64,000 nt of DNA from Pseudomonas sp. Z8(2022) (GCF_025837155.1 NZ_CP107549.1:2666001-2730000); one strand, 5' to 3'. Shown: positions 36,729 through 45,288, counted from the first letter of the stretch. The notes: generated from the sequence alone by a model not told the origin. Made by a program: numbers and translations.

Positions 36729-37109
36729 ATGCGCTCGATCCCGTCGTCTCTGCTGGTCACCCTGCTGCTGACCTGCGTCTCGGTACAGGCCGAAGAAGAA
36801 ATCGTGCAACCGACCGCGCCGGAAGTCGCAGTCGATAGCCAGAGTCGTGAGCTCGAGCAGCGCCTGGCCCAAAGCGAACAGCTGCGCAGCGAACAGGAGG
36901 CCAGTAGCGCTGTACAACTGCAGCGCCTGCGCCAGGAAAACCAGCGCCTGCGCATGCAGCTCAAGGAAAGCCAGGCGCAGAGCCAGCCGCGTCTGCTCAA
37001 TGAAGAGCAGACCTGGTTCGCGCTTGGCGCCGCCCTGAGCCTGGTCTCGATACTGTTCGGCGCTCTGCTGCGCGGTCGTCGTAAAAGCCGTCGCGAGTGG
37101 ATCAACTGA
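36729..37109 (+). CDS. Exported coiled-coil protein with C-terminal membrane anchor, upstream of cpxR
   Basis: 126 residues: N-terminal signal (LLVTLLLTCVSVQA, cleavage after VQA likely), a periplasmic coiled coil of about 60 residues rich in Q, E, L and R (ELEQRLAQSEQLRSEQE, LQRLRQENQRLRMQLKES), then one membrane segment (TWFALGAALSLVSILFGALL) and a positively charged end RGRRKSRREWIN. The plan resembles SH3-coiled-coil-TM proteins such as YgiM but the SH3 part is missing. The stop is 3 bases before the cpxR start, so it is surely co-translated with it. A role in envelope sensing is inferred only from that position. Confidence 0.75.
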   Translation: MRSIPSSLLVTLLLTCVSVQAEEEIVQPTAPEVAVDSQSRELEQRLAQSEQLRSEQEASSAVQLQRLRQENQRLRMQLKESQAQSQPRLLNEEQTWFALGAALSLVSILFGALLRGRRKSRREWIN

Positions 37110-37112
37110 GCC

Positions 37113-37790
37113 ATGAGCCGACTGCTGCTGATCGACGACGACCAGGAACTCTGTGAGCTGCTCGCCAGTTGGCTGACCCAGGAAGGTTTCCAGGTTACCG
37201 CCTGCCACGAGACCGGCAGCGCGCGTCAGGCCCTTGCTGCCCAGGCGCCTGACGCCGTGGTGCTGGACGTGATGCTGCCCGATGGCAGTGGCCTGGAACT
37301 GCTCAAGCAACTACGCGGCGAACATCCGGACCTGCCTGTGCTGATGCTCTCGGCTCGCGGCGAGCCACTGGATCGCATCCTCGGCCTGGAACTGGGCGCC
37401 GATGACTACCTGGCCAAGCCGTGCGACCCACGCGAGCTCACCGCACGCCTGCGCGCCGTTCTGCGGCGTACCGCTCCCGCCCCGACCAGCAGCCAGTTGG
37501 AGCTGGGCGACCTCAGTTTCAGCCCCAACCGCGGCGTGGTGAGCATCGGCGGACATGACATTCCCCTGACACTCTCGGAAAGTCGCCTGCTGGAGGCCCT
37601 GCTGCGCCAACCGGGCGAGCCGGTGGACAAACAGGCACTGGCGCAACTCGCCCTGGGTCGAAAGCTGACCCTGTACGACCGCAGCCTGGACATGCACGTC
37701 AGCAATCTGCGCAAGAAAATCGGCCCGCACCCTGACGGTCGCCCGCGCATTCTCGCCCTGCGTAGCCGCGGCTATTACTACGCGCTGTAG
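37113..37790 (+). CDS. cpxR: OmpR-family response regulator CpxR-like
   Basis: 225 residues: receiver domain with DDD (8-10), phospho-acceptor D52 in VVLDVMLPDGSG, K in YLAKPCDPREL, then a winged-helix DNA-binding domain (LTLSESRLLEALLRQPGEPVDKQAL, LDMHVSNLRKKIGP). With a Spy/CpxP gene and a CpxA-like kinase downstream it matches the CpxR locus of Pseudomonas, which responds to envelope stress and controls efflux and envelope genes. A GTAAA-N6-GTAAA site follows the gene. Confidence 0.88.
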   Translation: MSRLLLIDDDQELCELLASWLTQEGFQVTACHETGSARQALAAQAPDAVVLDVMLPDGSGLELLKQLRGEHPDLPVLMLSARGEPLDRILGLELGADDYLAKPCDPRELTARLRAVLRRTAPAPTSSQLELGDLSFSPNRGVVSIGGHDIPLTLSESRLLEALLRQPGEPVDKQALAQLALGRKLTLYDRSLDMHVSNLRKKIGPHPDGRPRILALRSRGYYYAL

Positions 37791-37830
37791 AACGTGTGCC
37801 GACCTCTGGTAAAGACCTTGCAACATTGCC

Positions 37831-37846
37831 TTTACCCAAGCTTTAC
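37831..37846 (-). promoter_or_regulatory. Candidate CpxR box upstream of the Spy/CpxP gene
   Basis: TTTACCCAAGCTTTAC; on the minus strand this is GTAAA-N6-GTAAA, the direct repeat bound by CpxR. A further GTAAA on the plus strand stands at 37810-37814. The site is about 85 bases before the cpxP-like ATG, in the only gap of the operon large enough for a promoter, which fits positive autoregulation of cpxP-cpxA. Confidence 0.6.
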
Positions 37847-37928
37847 CCACGCCTGACTGCCCTTGACCTTGACCGCCGCATACTGAGCCCATCCGGTCGT
37901 TACCGGTTTCGAGACAAGGAGAATCACC

Positions 37929-38336
37929 ATGCGCAAGACCCTCACCGCACTGCTGCTCGCTGCCACCCTGCCGACCCTGGCCTTCGCCATGCCCGACGGC
38001 GGCCCACGCCACCATGACCGTGGCCACGGCATGTTCAAGGAGCTGAACCTGAGCAAGGAACAGCGCCAGGAGTTCCGCAAGCTGATGGGCGAGCAGATGA
38101 AGACCCATCGCGACATCACCAAGCGCTACCTGGACAAGCTGCCGGAAGCCGAGAAACAGGCCATGAAGAAGGAGCTGGAACAGGCCCGCGCCAACCAGCA
38201 CAAGGCATTGCGTGACCTGCTCAACCCGGAACAGCAGAAAGCCTTCGATGAGCACCAGAAGAAAATGGAAGCTCGCCGCGCTGAAATGGCCGAGTTCAAG
38301 GCCTGGAAAGCCGAGAAGGCGAAAAGCGGCAACTAA
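37929..38336 (+). CDS. cpxP: Spy/CpxP-family periplasmic protein
   Basis: 135 residues: signal peptide (LTALLLAATLPTLAFA), a His/Gly/Asp-rich mature N-terminus (PDGGPRHHDRGHGMF), then the LTxxQ-type helical repeats characteristic of Spy/CpxP, here LNLSKEQRQEFRKLM and LLNPEQQKAFDEHQ, and a Lys/Glu-rich tail. Such proteins act as periplasmic chaperones and, for CpxP, restrain the sensor kinase. A CpxR box precedes it and the kinase gene follows. Family members with weak CpxP identity are common; the name rests on context. Confidence 0.82.
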   Translation: MRKTLTALLLAATLPTLAFAMPDGGPRHHDRGHGMFKELNLSKEQRQEFRKLMGEQMKTHRDITKRYLDKLPEAEKQAMKKELEQARANQHKALRDLLNPEQQKAFDEHQKKMEARRAEMAEFKAWKAEKAKSGN

Positions 38337-38353
38337 GCCGTAAACCCTGACCC

Positions 38354-38384
38354 GCCGCCGCGCTCGCCGAGCCCGGCGGCTTTT
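38354..38384 (+). terminator. Terminator-like hairpin between cpxP and cpxA
   Basis: GCCGCCG / CGGCGGC with a 13-base loop followed by TTTT. It would leave high cpxP and lower cpxA expression from a shared promoter. The cpxA GTG lies 16 bases after the T run, so the hairpin also borders its ribosome binding site GAGGA. Confidence 0.55.
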
Positions 38385-38399
38385 GCATGAGGAATCACC

Positions 38400-39728
38400 G
38401 TGCGATCACTGTTCTGGCGCATTCTGGCGACTTTCTGGCTGGCCATCGCCCTGGTGGCCGGCCTGTCGCTATTGCTCGGCCGCGCCCTGAATCAGGACGC
38501 CTGGATTCTCAGCCTGCACCCGGGCCTGGATGACCTCGACAACAAGTGGGTCCAGCGCTACGAGCAAGAGGGGCCGGCGGCGGCCCAGGCCTTTCTCGAA
38601 CAGCGCAAACGCGAATACCGCATCGACACCCAGGTGCTCGGGGAAAGTGGTCAGCAGCTGGTCAAGGGCACCTTCCCGTCACGCGCCGCTGCGTTCGAAG
38701 CGCGTCATGGCGATGACCGCCGTTTACCCTGGCGCCGCCTGACCGCCGAGTACACCAGCCCGGAAAGCGGCGAGAGCTATCTGTTCATCTACCGCATCCC
38801 GCATCCGGAACTGGCGGCCTGGCACCGTGGCAGCCTGTTCTGGCCACTCAGCGCCCTGGCCATCGCCCTGGTGGTGCTGACGCTGTTCAGCCTGATGCTG
38901 ACGCTGTCGATCACCCGCCCACTGGATCGCCTGCGCGGCGCCGTGCACGACCTTGGCCAGACTGCCTACCAGCAGAACAGTCTGGCCCGCCTGGCCACCC
39001 GCCGCGACGAACTGGGGCTGCTGGCCAAGGACTTCAACCGCATGGGCGAGCGTCTGCAGGGGCTGATCGGCAGCCAACGCCAGTTGCTGCGCGACGTCTC
39101 CCACGAATTGCGTTCGCCCCTGGCGCGTCTGCGTATCGCTCTGGCGCTGGCAGAACGCGCTGATGCCTCAGAGCGGGAAAAGCTCTGGCCACGGCTTGGC
39201 CAGGAATGCGACCGGCTGGAAGCGTTGATCAGCGAAATCCTCGCCCTCGCCCGCCTCGACGCCGATCCGGGTGCGGCCCAGGCGATCGATCTGCGCGCAC
39301 TGCTCGGCAAGCTGCAGGAGGACGCACGCCTGACCACGCCGCAGCAGCCGCTGCAGATCGATTTCGATCAGGCAGCACACCTCGAAGGCTGGCCGGATAT
39401 GCTCGAGCGCGCGCTCGACAACCTGCTGCGCAATGCCCTGCGCTTCACCCCCGAGAACCAGCCCGTGGTTATCGGCGTGCAGCGCCAGGGAGCGGACGTA
39501 TTGCTGAGTGTTCGCGACCATGGCCCGGGAGTCGCCAGCGAACACCTGCAGCAGTTGGGCACGCCCTTCTTCCGCGCGCCGGGCCAAAGCAGTTCCGGCC
39601 ACGGCCTCGGGCTGGCCATTGCGCGCCGGGCGGCGCAGCGTCATGGCGGTGAGCTGTTGCTGGAAAACCATCCGCAAGGCGGTTTCGTCGCCACCCTCAG
39701 GCTGCCAGCCAAGCAGCTGACGGCCTGA
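38400..39728 (+). CDS. cpxA: Membrane sensor histidine kinase CpxA-like
   Basis: 442 residues: TM1 (ILATFWLAIALVAGLSLLLG), a periplasmic domain of about 110 residues, TM2 (PLSALAIALVVLTLFSLMLTL), HAMP, HisKA with the phosphorylated histidine in RDVSHELRSPLARLR, and HATPase boxes N (LDNLLRNALRFTPEN), G1 (DHGPGV), F and G2 (SSGHGLGLAIARRAAQRHGG). Phosphorylates CpxR. The start is GTG 38400 with GAGGA seven bases upstream. It is separated from cpxP by a terminator-like hairpin. Ends 6 bases from the convergent nitroreductase gene. Confidence 0.88.
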   Translation: MRSLFWRILATFWLAIALVAGLSLLLGRALNQDAWILSLHPGLDDLDNKWVQRYEQEGPAAAQAFLEQRKREYRIDTQVLGESGQQLVKGTFPSRAAAFEARHGDDRRLPWRRLTAEYTSPESGESYLFIYRIPHPELAAWHRGSLFWPLSALAIALVVLTLFSLMLTLSITRPLDRLRGAVHDLGQTAYQQNSLARLATRRDELGLLAKDFNRMGERLQGLIGSQRQLLRDVSHELRSPLARLRIALALAERADASEREKLWPRLGQECDRLEALISEILALARLDADPGAAQAIDLRALLGKLQEDARLTTPQQPLQIDFDQAAHLEGWPDMLERALDNLLRNALRFTPENQPVVIGVQRQGADVLLSVRDHGPGVASEHLQQLGTPFFRAPGQSSSGHGLGLAIARRAAQRHGGELLLENHPQGGFVATLRLPAKQLTA

Positions 39729-39734
39729 GCCCGC

Positions 39735-40295
39735 TCAGCCTTGCCAGGTCCTGACGAAATCCTCGACTCGTAGTTCAGGAGCGCGGCGCGGCTCGCGCTC
39801 CGGCGTGCCGAGGTAGAGATAGGCGATGATCTGCTCATCCGCCGCCAGGCCCAGACCTTTGGCCACATGAGCGTTGTAGGCCATGTCGCCGGTACGCCAG
39901 ACCGCACCGATACCCTGGGCATGCGCAGCCAGCAGCATGCCATGGGCAGCGCAGCCGGCGGCGATCACCTGCTCGGACGCAGGCACCTTGGGGTGCGCCT
40001 GGACACGGGCTATCACCACGACCAGCAACGGAGCGCGCAGCGGCATGCCACGTGCTTTGTTCAACGCTTCCGGCGAGACCTGAGCGTCGGCGACCTGCAA
40101 GGCCTCGGCGAACAACTCCCCCATGCGCTCGCGCGCCTGACCTTCTACGGTGAGAAAGCGCCACGGGCGCAGCTGACCATGATCCGGCGCACGCAACGCC
40201 GCGCGAAACAGCAGTTCACGCTGCGCCGCATCCGGCGCCGGCTCGACCAGACGGGGAACGGAAACACGGTTGAGCAGAGCGTCGAGAGCCTCCAT
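39735..40295 (-). CDS. Nitroreductase family protein (YdjA-like)
   Basis: 186 residues, FMN-dependent nitroreductase fold of the small YdjA type: LLNRVSVPRLVEPAP, APDHGQLRPWRFLTVEG (FMN phosphate contact), and GIGAVWRTGDMAYN with LYLGTPEREP near the end. Physiological substrate unknown. I chose ATG 40295 (MEALDALLN) with GGAGGTGG before it. Convergent with cpxA. Confidence 0.88.
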   Translation of the reverse strand: MEALDALLNRVSVPRLVEPAPDAAQRELLFRAALRAPDHGQLRPWRFLTVEGQARERMGELFAEALQVADAQVSPEALNKARGMPLRAPLLVVVIARVQAHPKVPASEQVIAAGCAAHGMLLAAHAQGIGAVWRTGDMAYNAHVAKGLGLAADEQIIAYLYLGTPEREPRRAPELRVEDFVRTWQG

Positions 40296-40380
40296 CGGCC
40301 ACCTCCGAAACACAAAGATGGCGCATTCTAGCAGGCTCTTGCAGCCAGACCGGCTTTGGCTTCTCGGGCCGTGACCAGGC

Positions 40381-40752
40381 TCAGGCGACGCGATCGGGTG
40401 ATATCACCGGCTGCACCGGAGGTGTCAGCGGCGGCAGACCATGGGCCATGCGCGCTTCATCGCAACGCGGGTTGTGCACACCGTCCTCCCAGGAAGCCTT
40501 GAATTCGCGGCAACTGCTCGAACGCTGTTCATACATGGTGCAGCGCACGCCGCAACCGACATCGCCCAACAGCTGAACACAGCGCGCCGGCTTGCTCTCG
40601 GTACCGCGCATGGCAACGAAGTGCGGACTGATCTGAATGACCTGTTCGTCCGGGACGCTACCGCCCGCGGATTGACACTCGCCCCAGAAGAAGGACACAC
40701 GAAAGAACGCGCAGCAGGCGCCGCACGTGAGGCAGGGATTGGCTTCGGACAT
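40381..40752 (-). CDS. YkgJ family cysteine-cluster protein
   Basis: 123 residues with the zinc/iron-chelating cysteine pattern of YkgJ/FliB-like proteins: NPCLTCGACCAFFRV at the N-terminus, then CVQLLGDVGCGVRCTMYEQRSSSCREF and a late C in NPRCDEARMAHG. Function unknown. It is divergent from the trkH pair; its candidate promoter on the minus strand is given separately. Confidence 0.88.
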   Translation of the reverse strand: MSEANPCLTCGACCAFFRVSFFWGECQSAGGSVPDEQVIQISPHFVAMRGTESKPARCVQLLGDVGCGVRCTMYEQRSSSCREFKASWEDGVHNPRCDEARMAHGLPPLTPPVQPVISPDRVA

Positions 40753-40796
40753 TTGAGGAGAACTCGGAAACCGGCGAACGCCGGCAACGGACGGCT

Positions 40797-40824
40797 ATTC
40801 TATGCTTGGGCATGCGCTTGTAAA
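40797..40824 (-). promoter_or_regulatory. Candidate sigma-70 promoter of the ykgJ-family gene
   Basis: On the minus strand TTTACA-N16-TAGAAT (-35 at 40819-40824, -10 at 40797-40802), 45 bases before the start codon at 40752. The same two hexamers with the same spacer occur on the plus strand at 40842-40869. Confidence 0.6.
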
Positions 40825-40841
40825 GCCCCCTCGTGCAGCGG

Positions 40842-40869
40842 TTTACAGCTGCACGTCCACGGGTAGAAT
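40842..40869 (+). promoter_or_regulatory. Candidate sigma-70 promoter of the trkH pair
   Basis: TTTACA (40842-40847), 16-base spacer, TAGAAT (40864-40869), 33 bases before the ATG of the first trkH. It mirrors the divergent promoter at 40797-40824. Confidence 0.6.
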
Positions 40870-40902
40870 GGCGCATTTTGACAACCCGCCAGAGCCTTCT
40901 AC

Positions 40903-42357
40903 ATGGCCTTGCCGACGCTGCGCATCATCGGTTTCATCATCGGCATATTCCTGATTACCCTGGCGGTCGGCATGACCATCCCCATGCTGACCCTGCTGAT
41001 CTTCGAGCACCCGCAAGATCTCAACGCCTTTCTCTGGTCCAGCCTGATCACCCTGCTCACCGGCCTCGCGCTGGTGATCCCCGGTCGCCCGGCGAATGCA
41101 CGGCTACGCCCGCGCGACATGTATCTGCTGATGACGGGAAGCTGGACCCTGGTTTGCGCTTTCGCCGCCCTGCCGCTGATGCTGATCGCCGGTATCAGCC
41201 ATACCGACGCCATCTTCGAGACCATGTCCGGCATCACCACGACCGGCTCCACCGTGCTGACCGGGCTGGACGACATGTCTCCCGGCATTCTGATCTGGCG
41301 CTCGATGCTGCATTGGCTGGGCGGCATCGCCTTCATCGGCATGGCCGTGACCATTCTGCCGCTGCTGCGCGTCGGGGGCATGCGCCTGTTCCAGACCGAA
41401 TCCTCGGACTGGGGCGAGAAGGTCATGCCCCGCTCCCACTCGGCCTCCAAGTCACTGCTGCTGATCTATATCGCCCTGACCCTGTTCGGTTTCCTGGCAT
41501 TCTGGGCGGCGGGCATGAGCCCCTTCGATGCCATCAACCACGCCATGGCTTCCATTTCCACCGGTGGTTTCTCCACCTCCGACGCGTCCCTGGCACATTG
41601 GCCGCAGCCTACGGTGCACTGGACGGCCATCATGCTGATGCTGCTCGGCAGCATGCCATTCATGCTCTATGTGGCCTTCGTTCGCGGCAATCGCCAGGCC
41701 TTGTTCAAGGATCATCAGGTCCGTGTTTTCATCGGTTTTCTGCTCCTGACCTGGCTGGTATTCGGCACCTGGCTGTGGATCAACTCGAATTACGCCTGGC
41801 TCGACGCATTGCGCATCGTCGCGGTGAACATCACTTCGGTGGTGACCACCACCGGTTTCACCCTGGGCGACTACACCACCTGGGGCAGTTTTGCCGTACT
41901 GCTGTTCTTCTACCTGACCTTTGTCGGTGGCTGCTCCGGCTCCACCGCCGGCGGCCTGAAGATCTTCCGCTTCCAGGTCGCCTATGTGCTGCTCAAGGCA
42001 AACCTGATGCAACTGGTGCACCCGCGCGCAGTGATCAAGCAGCGATACAACAATCACAACCTGGATGAAGAGATCGTCCGCTCGCTGATCACCTTCTCCT
42101 TCTTCTTCACCATCACCATCGGTGTGCTCGCCCTTGCCCTGACACTGGTCGGCCTGGACTGGGTCACCGCACTGAGCGGCGCCGCTACCGCCGTATGCAA
42201 TGTCGGCCCGGGCCTCGGCCCGATCATCGGTCCGGCCGGCAACTTCGCCAGCCTGCCGGACTCGGCCAAGTGGCTGCTCAGCGCCGGCATGCTGATCGGC
42301 CGCCTGGAAATTCTGACCGTGCTGGTGCTGGTCACCCGCAGTTTCTGGAAGCACTGA
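40903..42357 (+). CDS. trkH: TrkH-family potassium uptake protein, first copy
   Basis: Pore subunit of the Trk K+ system in the inner membrane, working with the NAD/ATP-binding TrkA (not in the window). 484 residues, about 10 membrane segments plus four P-loops; the filter-type sequences are SGITTTGST, SISTGGFSTSD, TSVVTTTGFTLGD and NVGPGLGPIIGPAGNF, each with the conserved glycine, and GGCSGSTAGGLKIFRFQVA. ATG 40903 has only a weak ribosome binding site (AGAGCC). Three bases after its stop a second copy begins. Confidence 0.93.
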   Translation: MALPTLRIIGFIIGIFLITLAVGMTIPMLTLLIFEHPQDLNAFLWSSLITLLTGLALVIPGRPANARLRPRDMYLLMTGSWTLVCAFAALPLMLIAGISHTDAIFETMSGITTTGSTVLTGLDDMSPGILIWRSMLHWLGGIAFIGMAVTILPLLRVGGMRLFQTESSDWGEKVMPRSHSASKSLLLIYIALTLFGFLAFWAAGMSPFDAINHAMASISTGGFSTSDASLAHWPQPTVHWTAIMLMLLGSMPFMLYVAFVRGNRQALFKDHQVRVFIGFLLLTWLVFGTWLWINSNYAWLDALRIVAVNITSVVTTTGFTLGDYTTWGSFAVLLFFYLTFVGGCSGSTAGGLKIFRFQVAYVLLKANLMQLVHPRAVIKQRYNNHNLDEEIVRSLITFSFFFTITIGVLALALTLVGLDWVTALSGAATAVCNVGPGLGPIIGPAGNFASLPDSAKWLLSAGMLIGRLEILTVLVLVTRSFWKH

Positions 42358-42360
42358 CCG

Positions 42361-43815
42361 ATGCCCTTAGCCAGCCTGCGCATCCTCGCCTTCATCAATG
42401 GCATATTCCTCGTCACGCTGGCGTTGAGCATGCTCGTGCCGGTGGTCACCCTGCTGATCTTCGAACAGACGCAAAAGATCAATGCCTTTCTCTGGTCGAG
42501 CCTGATCACGGCGCTCGTCGGTGTCGCCATGATCGCTCAGGGACGGCCCCAGGAAACGCAGCTGCGTCCACGCGACATGTACATGCTGACGGTCTCGAGC
42601 TGGGTGATGGTGTCGATCTTCGCCGCATTGCCGTTCATCTTCGCCGAGCACGCGAGCATCACCGATGCCTATTTCGAGAGCATGTCCGGTATCACCGCTA
42701 CCGGCGCCACGGTGTTCAGCGGCCTGGACGAGATGTCGCCCGGTACGCTGATCTGGCGCTCACTGCTGCACTGGCTCGGCGGTATCGGCTTCATCGGCAT
42801 GGCCGTGGCGATCCTGCCGATCCTGCGCATCGGTGGCATGCGACTGTTCCAGACCGAATCTTCGGATCGTTCGGAAAAGGTCATGCCGCGCTCGCACATG
42901 GTCGCCAAGTACATGGTACTGGCCTACGTCGGCCTCAGCGCCCTCGCCATGCTAGCCTTCTGGCTGGCGGGAATGGGGCCTTTCGATGCGGTCAACCACG
43001 CCATGTCCGCCATCGCCACCGGTGGTTTTTCCACCTCGGATGCCTCACTGGGCAACTGGCAGTCTCCCGCCATTCACTGGGTTGCCATTGTCGTGATGGT
43101 CCTCGGCAGCCTGCCTTTCGCGCTCTACGTCAGCTCCCTGCGCGGCAACTACCGTGCATTGCTACGCGATGCTCAGGTACGGGGCTTTCTGCTGTTGCTG
43201 GCGGCCAGCTGGCTGGTGCTGGCAAGCTGGAAATGGCTTACCAGTGATCTGTACTGGCTCGATGCACTGCGCCTGGTGGCGGTGAACATTACCTCGATCA
43301 TGACCACCACCGGTTTCGCCGTGGGTGACTACCACCTGTGGGGGCCGTTCGCCAGCATGATGTTCTTCTACCTGGGCTTTGTCGGCGGCTGCTCCGGCTC
43401 CACCGCAGGCGGCCTGAAGATCTTCCGCTTCCAGGTTGCCTACATCCTGCTCAAGGCCAACCTCAAGCAGCTCATCCATCCGCGTGCGGTGATCAAGCAG
43501 CAGTACAACCGCCACCCACTGGATGAAGATATCGTTCGCTCGATCCTCGCCTTCGCCTTCTTCTACACCATCACCATCGCCACTCTGGGGCTCGGCGTAG
43601 CCCTGTGCGGAGTGGACTGGATCACTGCGCTGACCGGTGCTGCGGCAATAGTCTCCGGCGTTGGCCCGGGCATGGGCGAGATGGTCGGTCCGGCCGGCAA
43701 TTACGCCACCATCCCCGATCTGGCCAAGTGGCTGCTGAGCTTCGGCATGCTGCTCGGGCGCCTGGAAATCCTGACCGTACTGGTACTGCTGTTCCCGGCC
43801 TTCTGGCGCCACTGA
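42361..43815 (+). CDS. trkH: TrkH-family potassium uptake protein, second tandem copy
   Basis: 484 residues, the same length as its upstream neighbour and aligned with it without large gaps: MPLASLRILAFINGIFLVTL against MALPTLRIIGFIIGIFLITL, and again four P-loops (SGITATGAT, AIATGGFSTSD, TSIMTTTGFAVGD, GVGPGMGEMVGPAGNY). The selectivity glycines are kept; residues around the first and fourth loops differ (TTTGST to TATGAT, GLGPIIG to GMGEMVG), which may change affinity or ion preference. Start 3 bases after the first copy, so one operon. Convergent with an araC gene 9 bases away. Confidence 0.92.
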   Translation: MPLASLRILAFINGIFLVTLALSMLVPVVTLLIFEQTQKINAFLWSSLITALVGVAMIAQGRPQETQLRPRDMYMLTVSSWVMVSIFAALPFIFAEHASITDAYFESMSGITATGATVFSGLDEMSPGTLIWRSLLHWLGGIGFIGMAVAILPILRIGGMRLFQTESSDRSEKVMPRSHMVAKYMVLAYVGLSALAMLAFWLAGMGPFDAVNHAMSAIATGGFSTSDASLGNWQSPAIHWVAIVVMVLGSLPFALYVSSLRGNYRALLRDAQVRGFLLLLAASWLVLASWKWLTSDLYWLDALRLVAVNITSIMTTTGFAVGDYHLWGPFASMMFFYLGFVGGCSGSTAGGLKIFRFQVAYILLKANLKQLIHPRAVIKQQYNRHPLDEDIVRSILAFAFFYTITIATLGLGVALCGVDWITALTGAAAIVSGVGPGMGEMVGPAGNYATIPDLAKWLLSFGMLLGRLEILTVLVLLFPAFWRH

Positions 43816-43824
43816 GCAGACGCG

Positions 43825-44835
43825 CTACACCAGCCCACTACGAATACGGTACTCGCCCGGGGTTTCGTCGAACCAGCGGCGAAATGCCCTGAAGAAGTTG
43901 CTCGGGTCGGAAAAGCCCAGCAGGTAGGCGACTTCCAGCAGGGTCAGGTCGACCTGCCCGAGATACTGCTCGGCCAACTCACGGCGGGTGTCGTCGAGCA
44001 ACTGCTGATAGCTGGTGCCCTCTTCCTGCAAGCGCCTTTGCAGCGTGCGTTGCGACAGATGCAGCGTCTGCGCCACCAGTTCGCGGCGCGGCTCGCCCTG
44101 AGGCAACAGGCGACAAAGCACCTGACGCGCCTGATGCGTGACCCGACTGCTGCAGAACCGTGCCAGGTACTCGCCGGCAAAACGATCATGCAGCTGCGCC
44201 AGCGCCTCGTTCGCGCTGGGCAATGGCGCCTCGAGATCCGCACGGTCGAAGATCAGCCCATAGTGCTCGGCGTTGAACCTCAGCGGCGCCTGGAATACCT
44301 GCTGATAAGGCGCCAGATCGGCTGGTGCCGCACCTTGCAGACGTATCTCGCGCGGGCGCATGGGTTTACCGGTCATCCAGCGGCAGAACGACAGACAGTA
44401 GGCCAGCGAGGCTTCGGCGCTCTGCCGGGCCGGCGGCAGGCGGTCGCCATGAATGGCCAGGGTCAGGGCGTAGCCATCGGGCTGCGGCAGGAAGTTCAGA
44501 TCCGCGCCCTCGCCGATGATGCGCTGATAGCGCACCAGACGAGTGAAACCGTCTCGCAGGTTGCGGCTGGACATCAGCGCATAACCCACCACATGGAAGG
44601 ATGCCGGACGCACCACCTGCGCCATGTTCAGGCCGATGGCAGGGTTACCCGACAACTCCACGGCGCGTTGCCACAGACGGGTCATGCCGTCCTGCGGGAA
44701 GCGCGCGTCGGGATCATTCAACGCGGCGTAATCCATCTCCAGCTCGGTGAACAGGCTGGCGCAGTCGACACCGCCCAGCTCCAGTGCCTGCACGATGGCC
44801 AATGCCCAGTTGGAAGAGGTGGTTCTTTCGCTCAT
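43825..44835 (-). CDS. AraC-family transcriptional regulator with ligand-binding N-domain
   Basis: 336 residues. The N-terminal two-thirds match the arabinose-binding-like domain of the OruR/ArgR-like AraC class (LEMDYAALNDPDARFPQDGMTRLWQ, GLNMAQVVRPASFHVVGYALMSS). The C-terminal HTH_18 domain has helix LHLSQRTLQRRLQEEGTSYQQLL and the second helix EVAYLLGFSDPSNFFRAFRRWFDETPGEYR. Ligand and targets unknown. It is divergent from the DUF962 gene and convergent with the trkH pair. Confidence 0.9.
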   Translation of the reverse strand: MSERTTSSNWALAIVQALELGGVDCASLFTELEMDYAALNDPDARFPQDGMTRLWQRAVELSGNPAIGLNMAQVVRPASFHVVGYALMSSRNLRDGFTRLVRYQRIIGEGADLNFLPQPDGYALTLAIHGDRLPPARQSAEASLAYCLSFCRWMTGKPMRPREIRLQGAAPADLAPYQQVFQAPLRFNAEHYGLIFDRADLEAPLPSANEALAQLHDRFAGEYLARFCSSRVTHQARQVLCRLLPQGEPRRELVAQTLHLSQRTLQRRLQEEGTSYQQLLDDTRRELAEQYLGQVDLTLLEVAYLLGFSDPSNFFRAFRRWFDETPGEYRIRSGLV

Positions 44836-44970
44836 CTTCTTTGTTCTTATGATCGATCAGGCCAGCAAGGTCAGAGTTGGCGGCGCAAGGATACTAGACT
44901 GGCACCTTAAGTCAGTGGCCCCGGAAGACAGCGCGATTACACTGACAGTGACAATAACAGGAGGTGTGCC

Positions 44971-45288
44971 ATGACCGCCCAGACTACCGAACGCTACCAG
45001 AGCTTCGCCGAGTTCTACCCCTACTACCTGCAGGAACACAGCAACCCGGTATGCCGGCGCCTGCACTACGCCGGCAGCCTGCTGGTGCTGGCGATCCTCG
45101 CCTACGCCCTGTTCACCCAACAATGGCTGTGGCTGCTGGCCATGCCACTGGCCGGCTACGGCTTCGCCTGGATTGGCCACTTCGTGTTCGAGAAGAACCG
45201 CCCGGCCACCTTCGACTACCCGCTGTACAGCCTGATGGGCGACTGGGTGATGCTAAAGGATGCCTTTACCGGCCGTATTCGTTTCTGA
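44971..45288 (+). CDS. DUF962 / Mpo1-like membrane protein
   Basis: 105 residues: FAEFYPYYLQEHSNPVCRRLHYAG followed by two hydrophobic hairpins (LLVLAILAYALFTQQWLWLLAMPLAGYGFAWIGHF is the central part) and FEKNRPATFDYPLYSLMGDWVML. The histidines HSNPxxRxxHYxG and GHFxxEKNxPATF are the iron ligands of the yeast Mpo1 family, which oxidises 2-hydroxy fatty acids. In bacteria the role is unproven. AGGAGGTG precedes ATG 44971. Confidence 0.85.
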   Translation: MTAQTTERYQSFAEFYPYYLQEHSNPVCRRLHYAGSLLVLAILAYALFTQQWLWLLAMPLAGYGFAWIGHFVFEKNRPATFDYPLYSLMGDWVMLKDAFTGRIRF

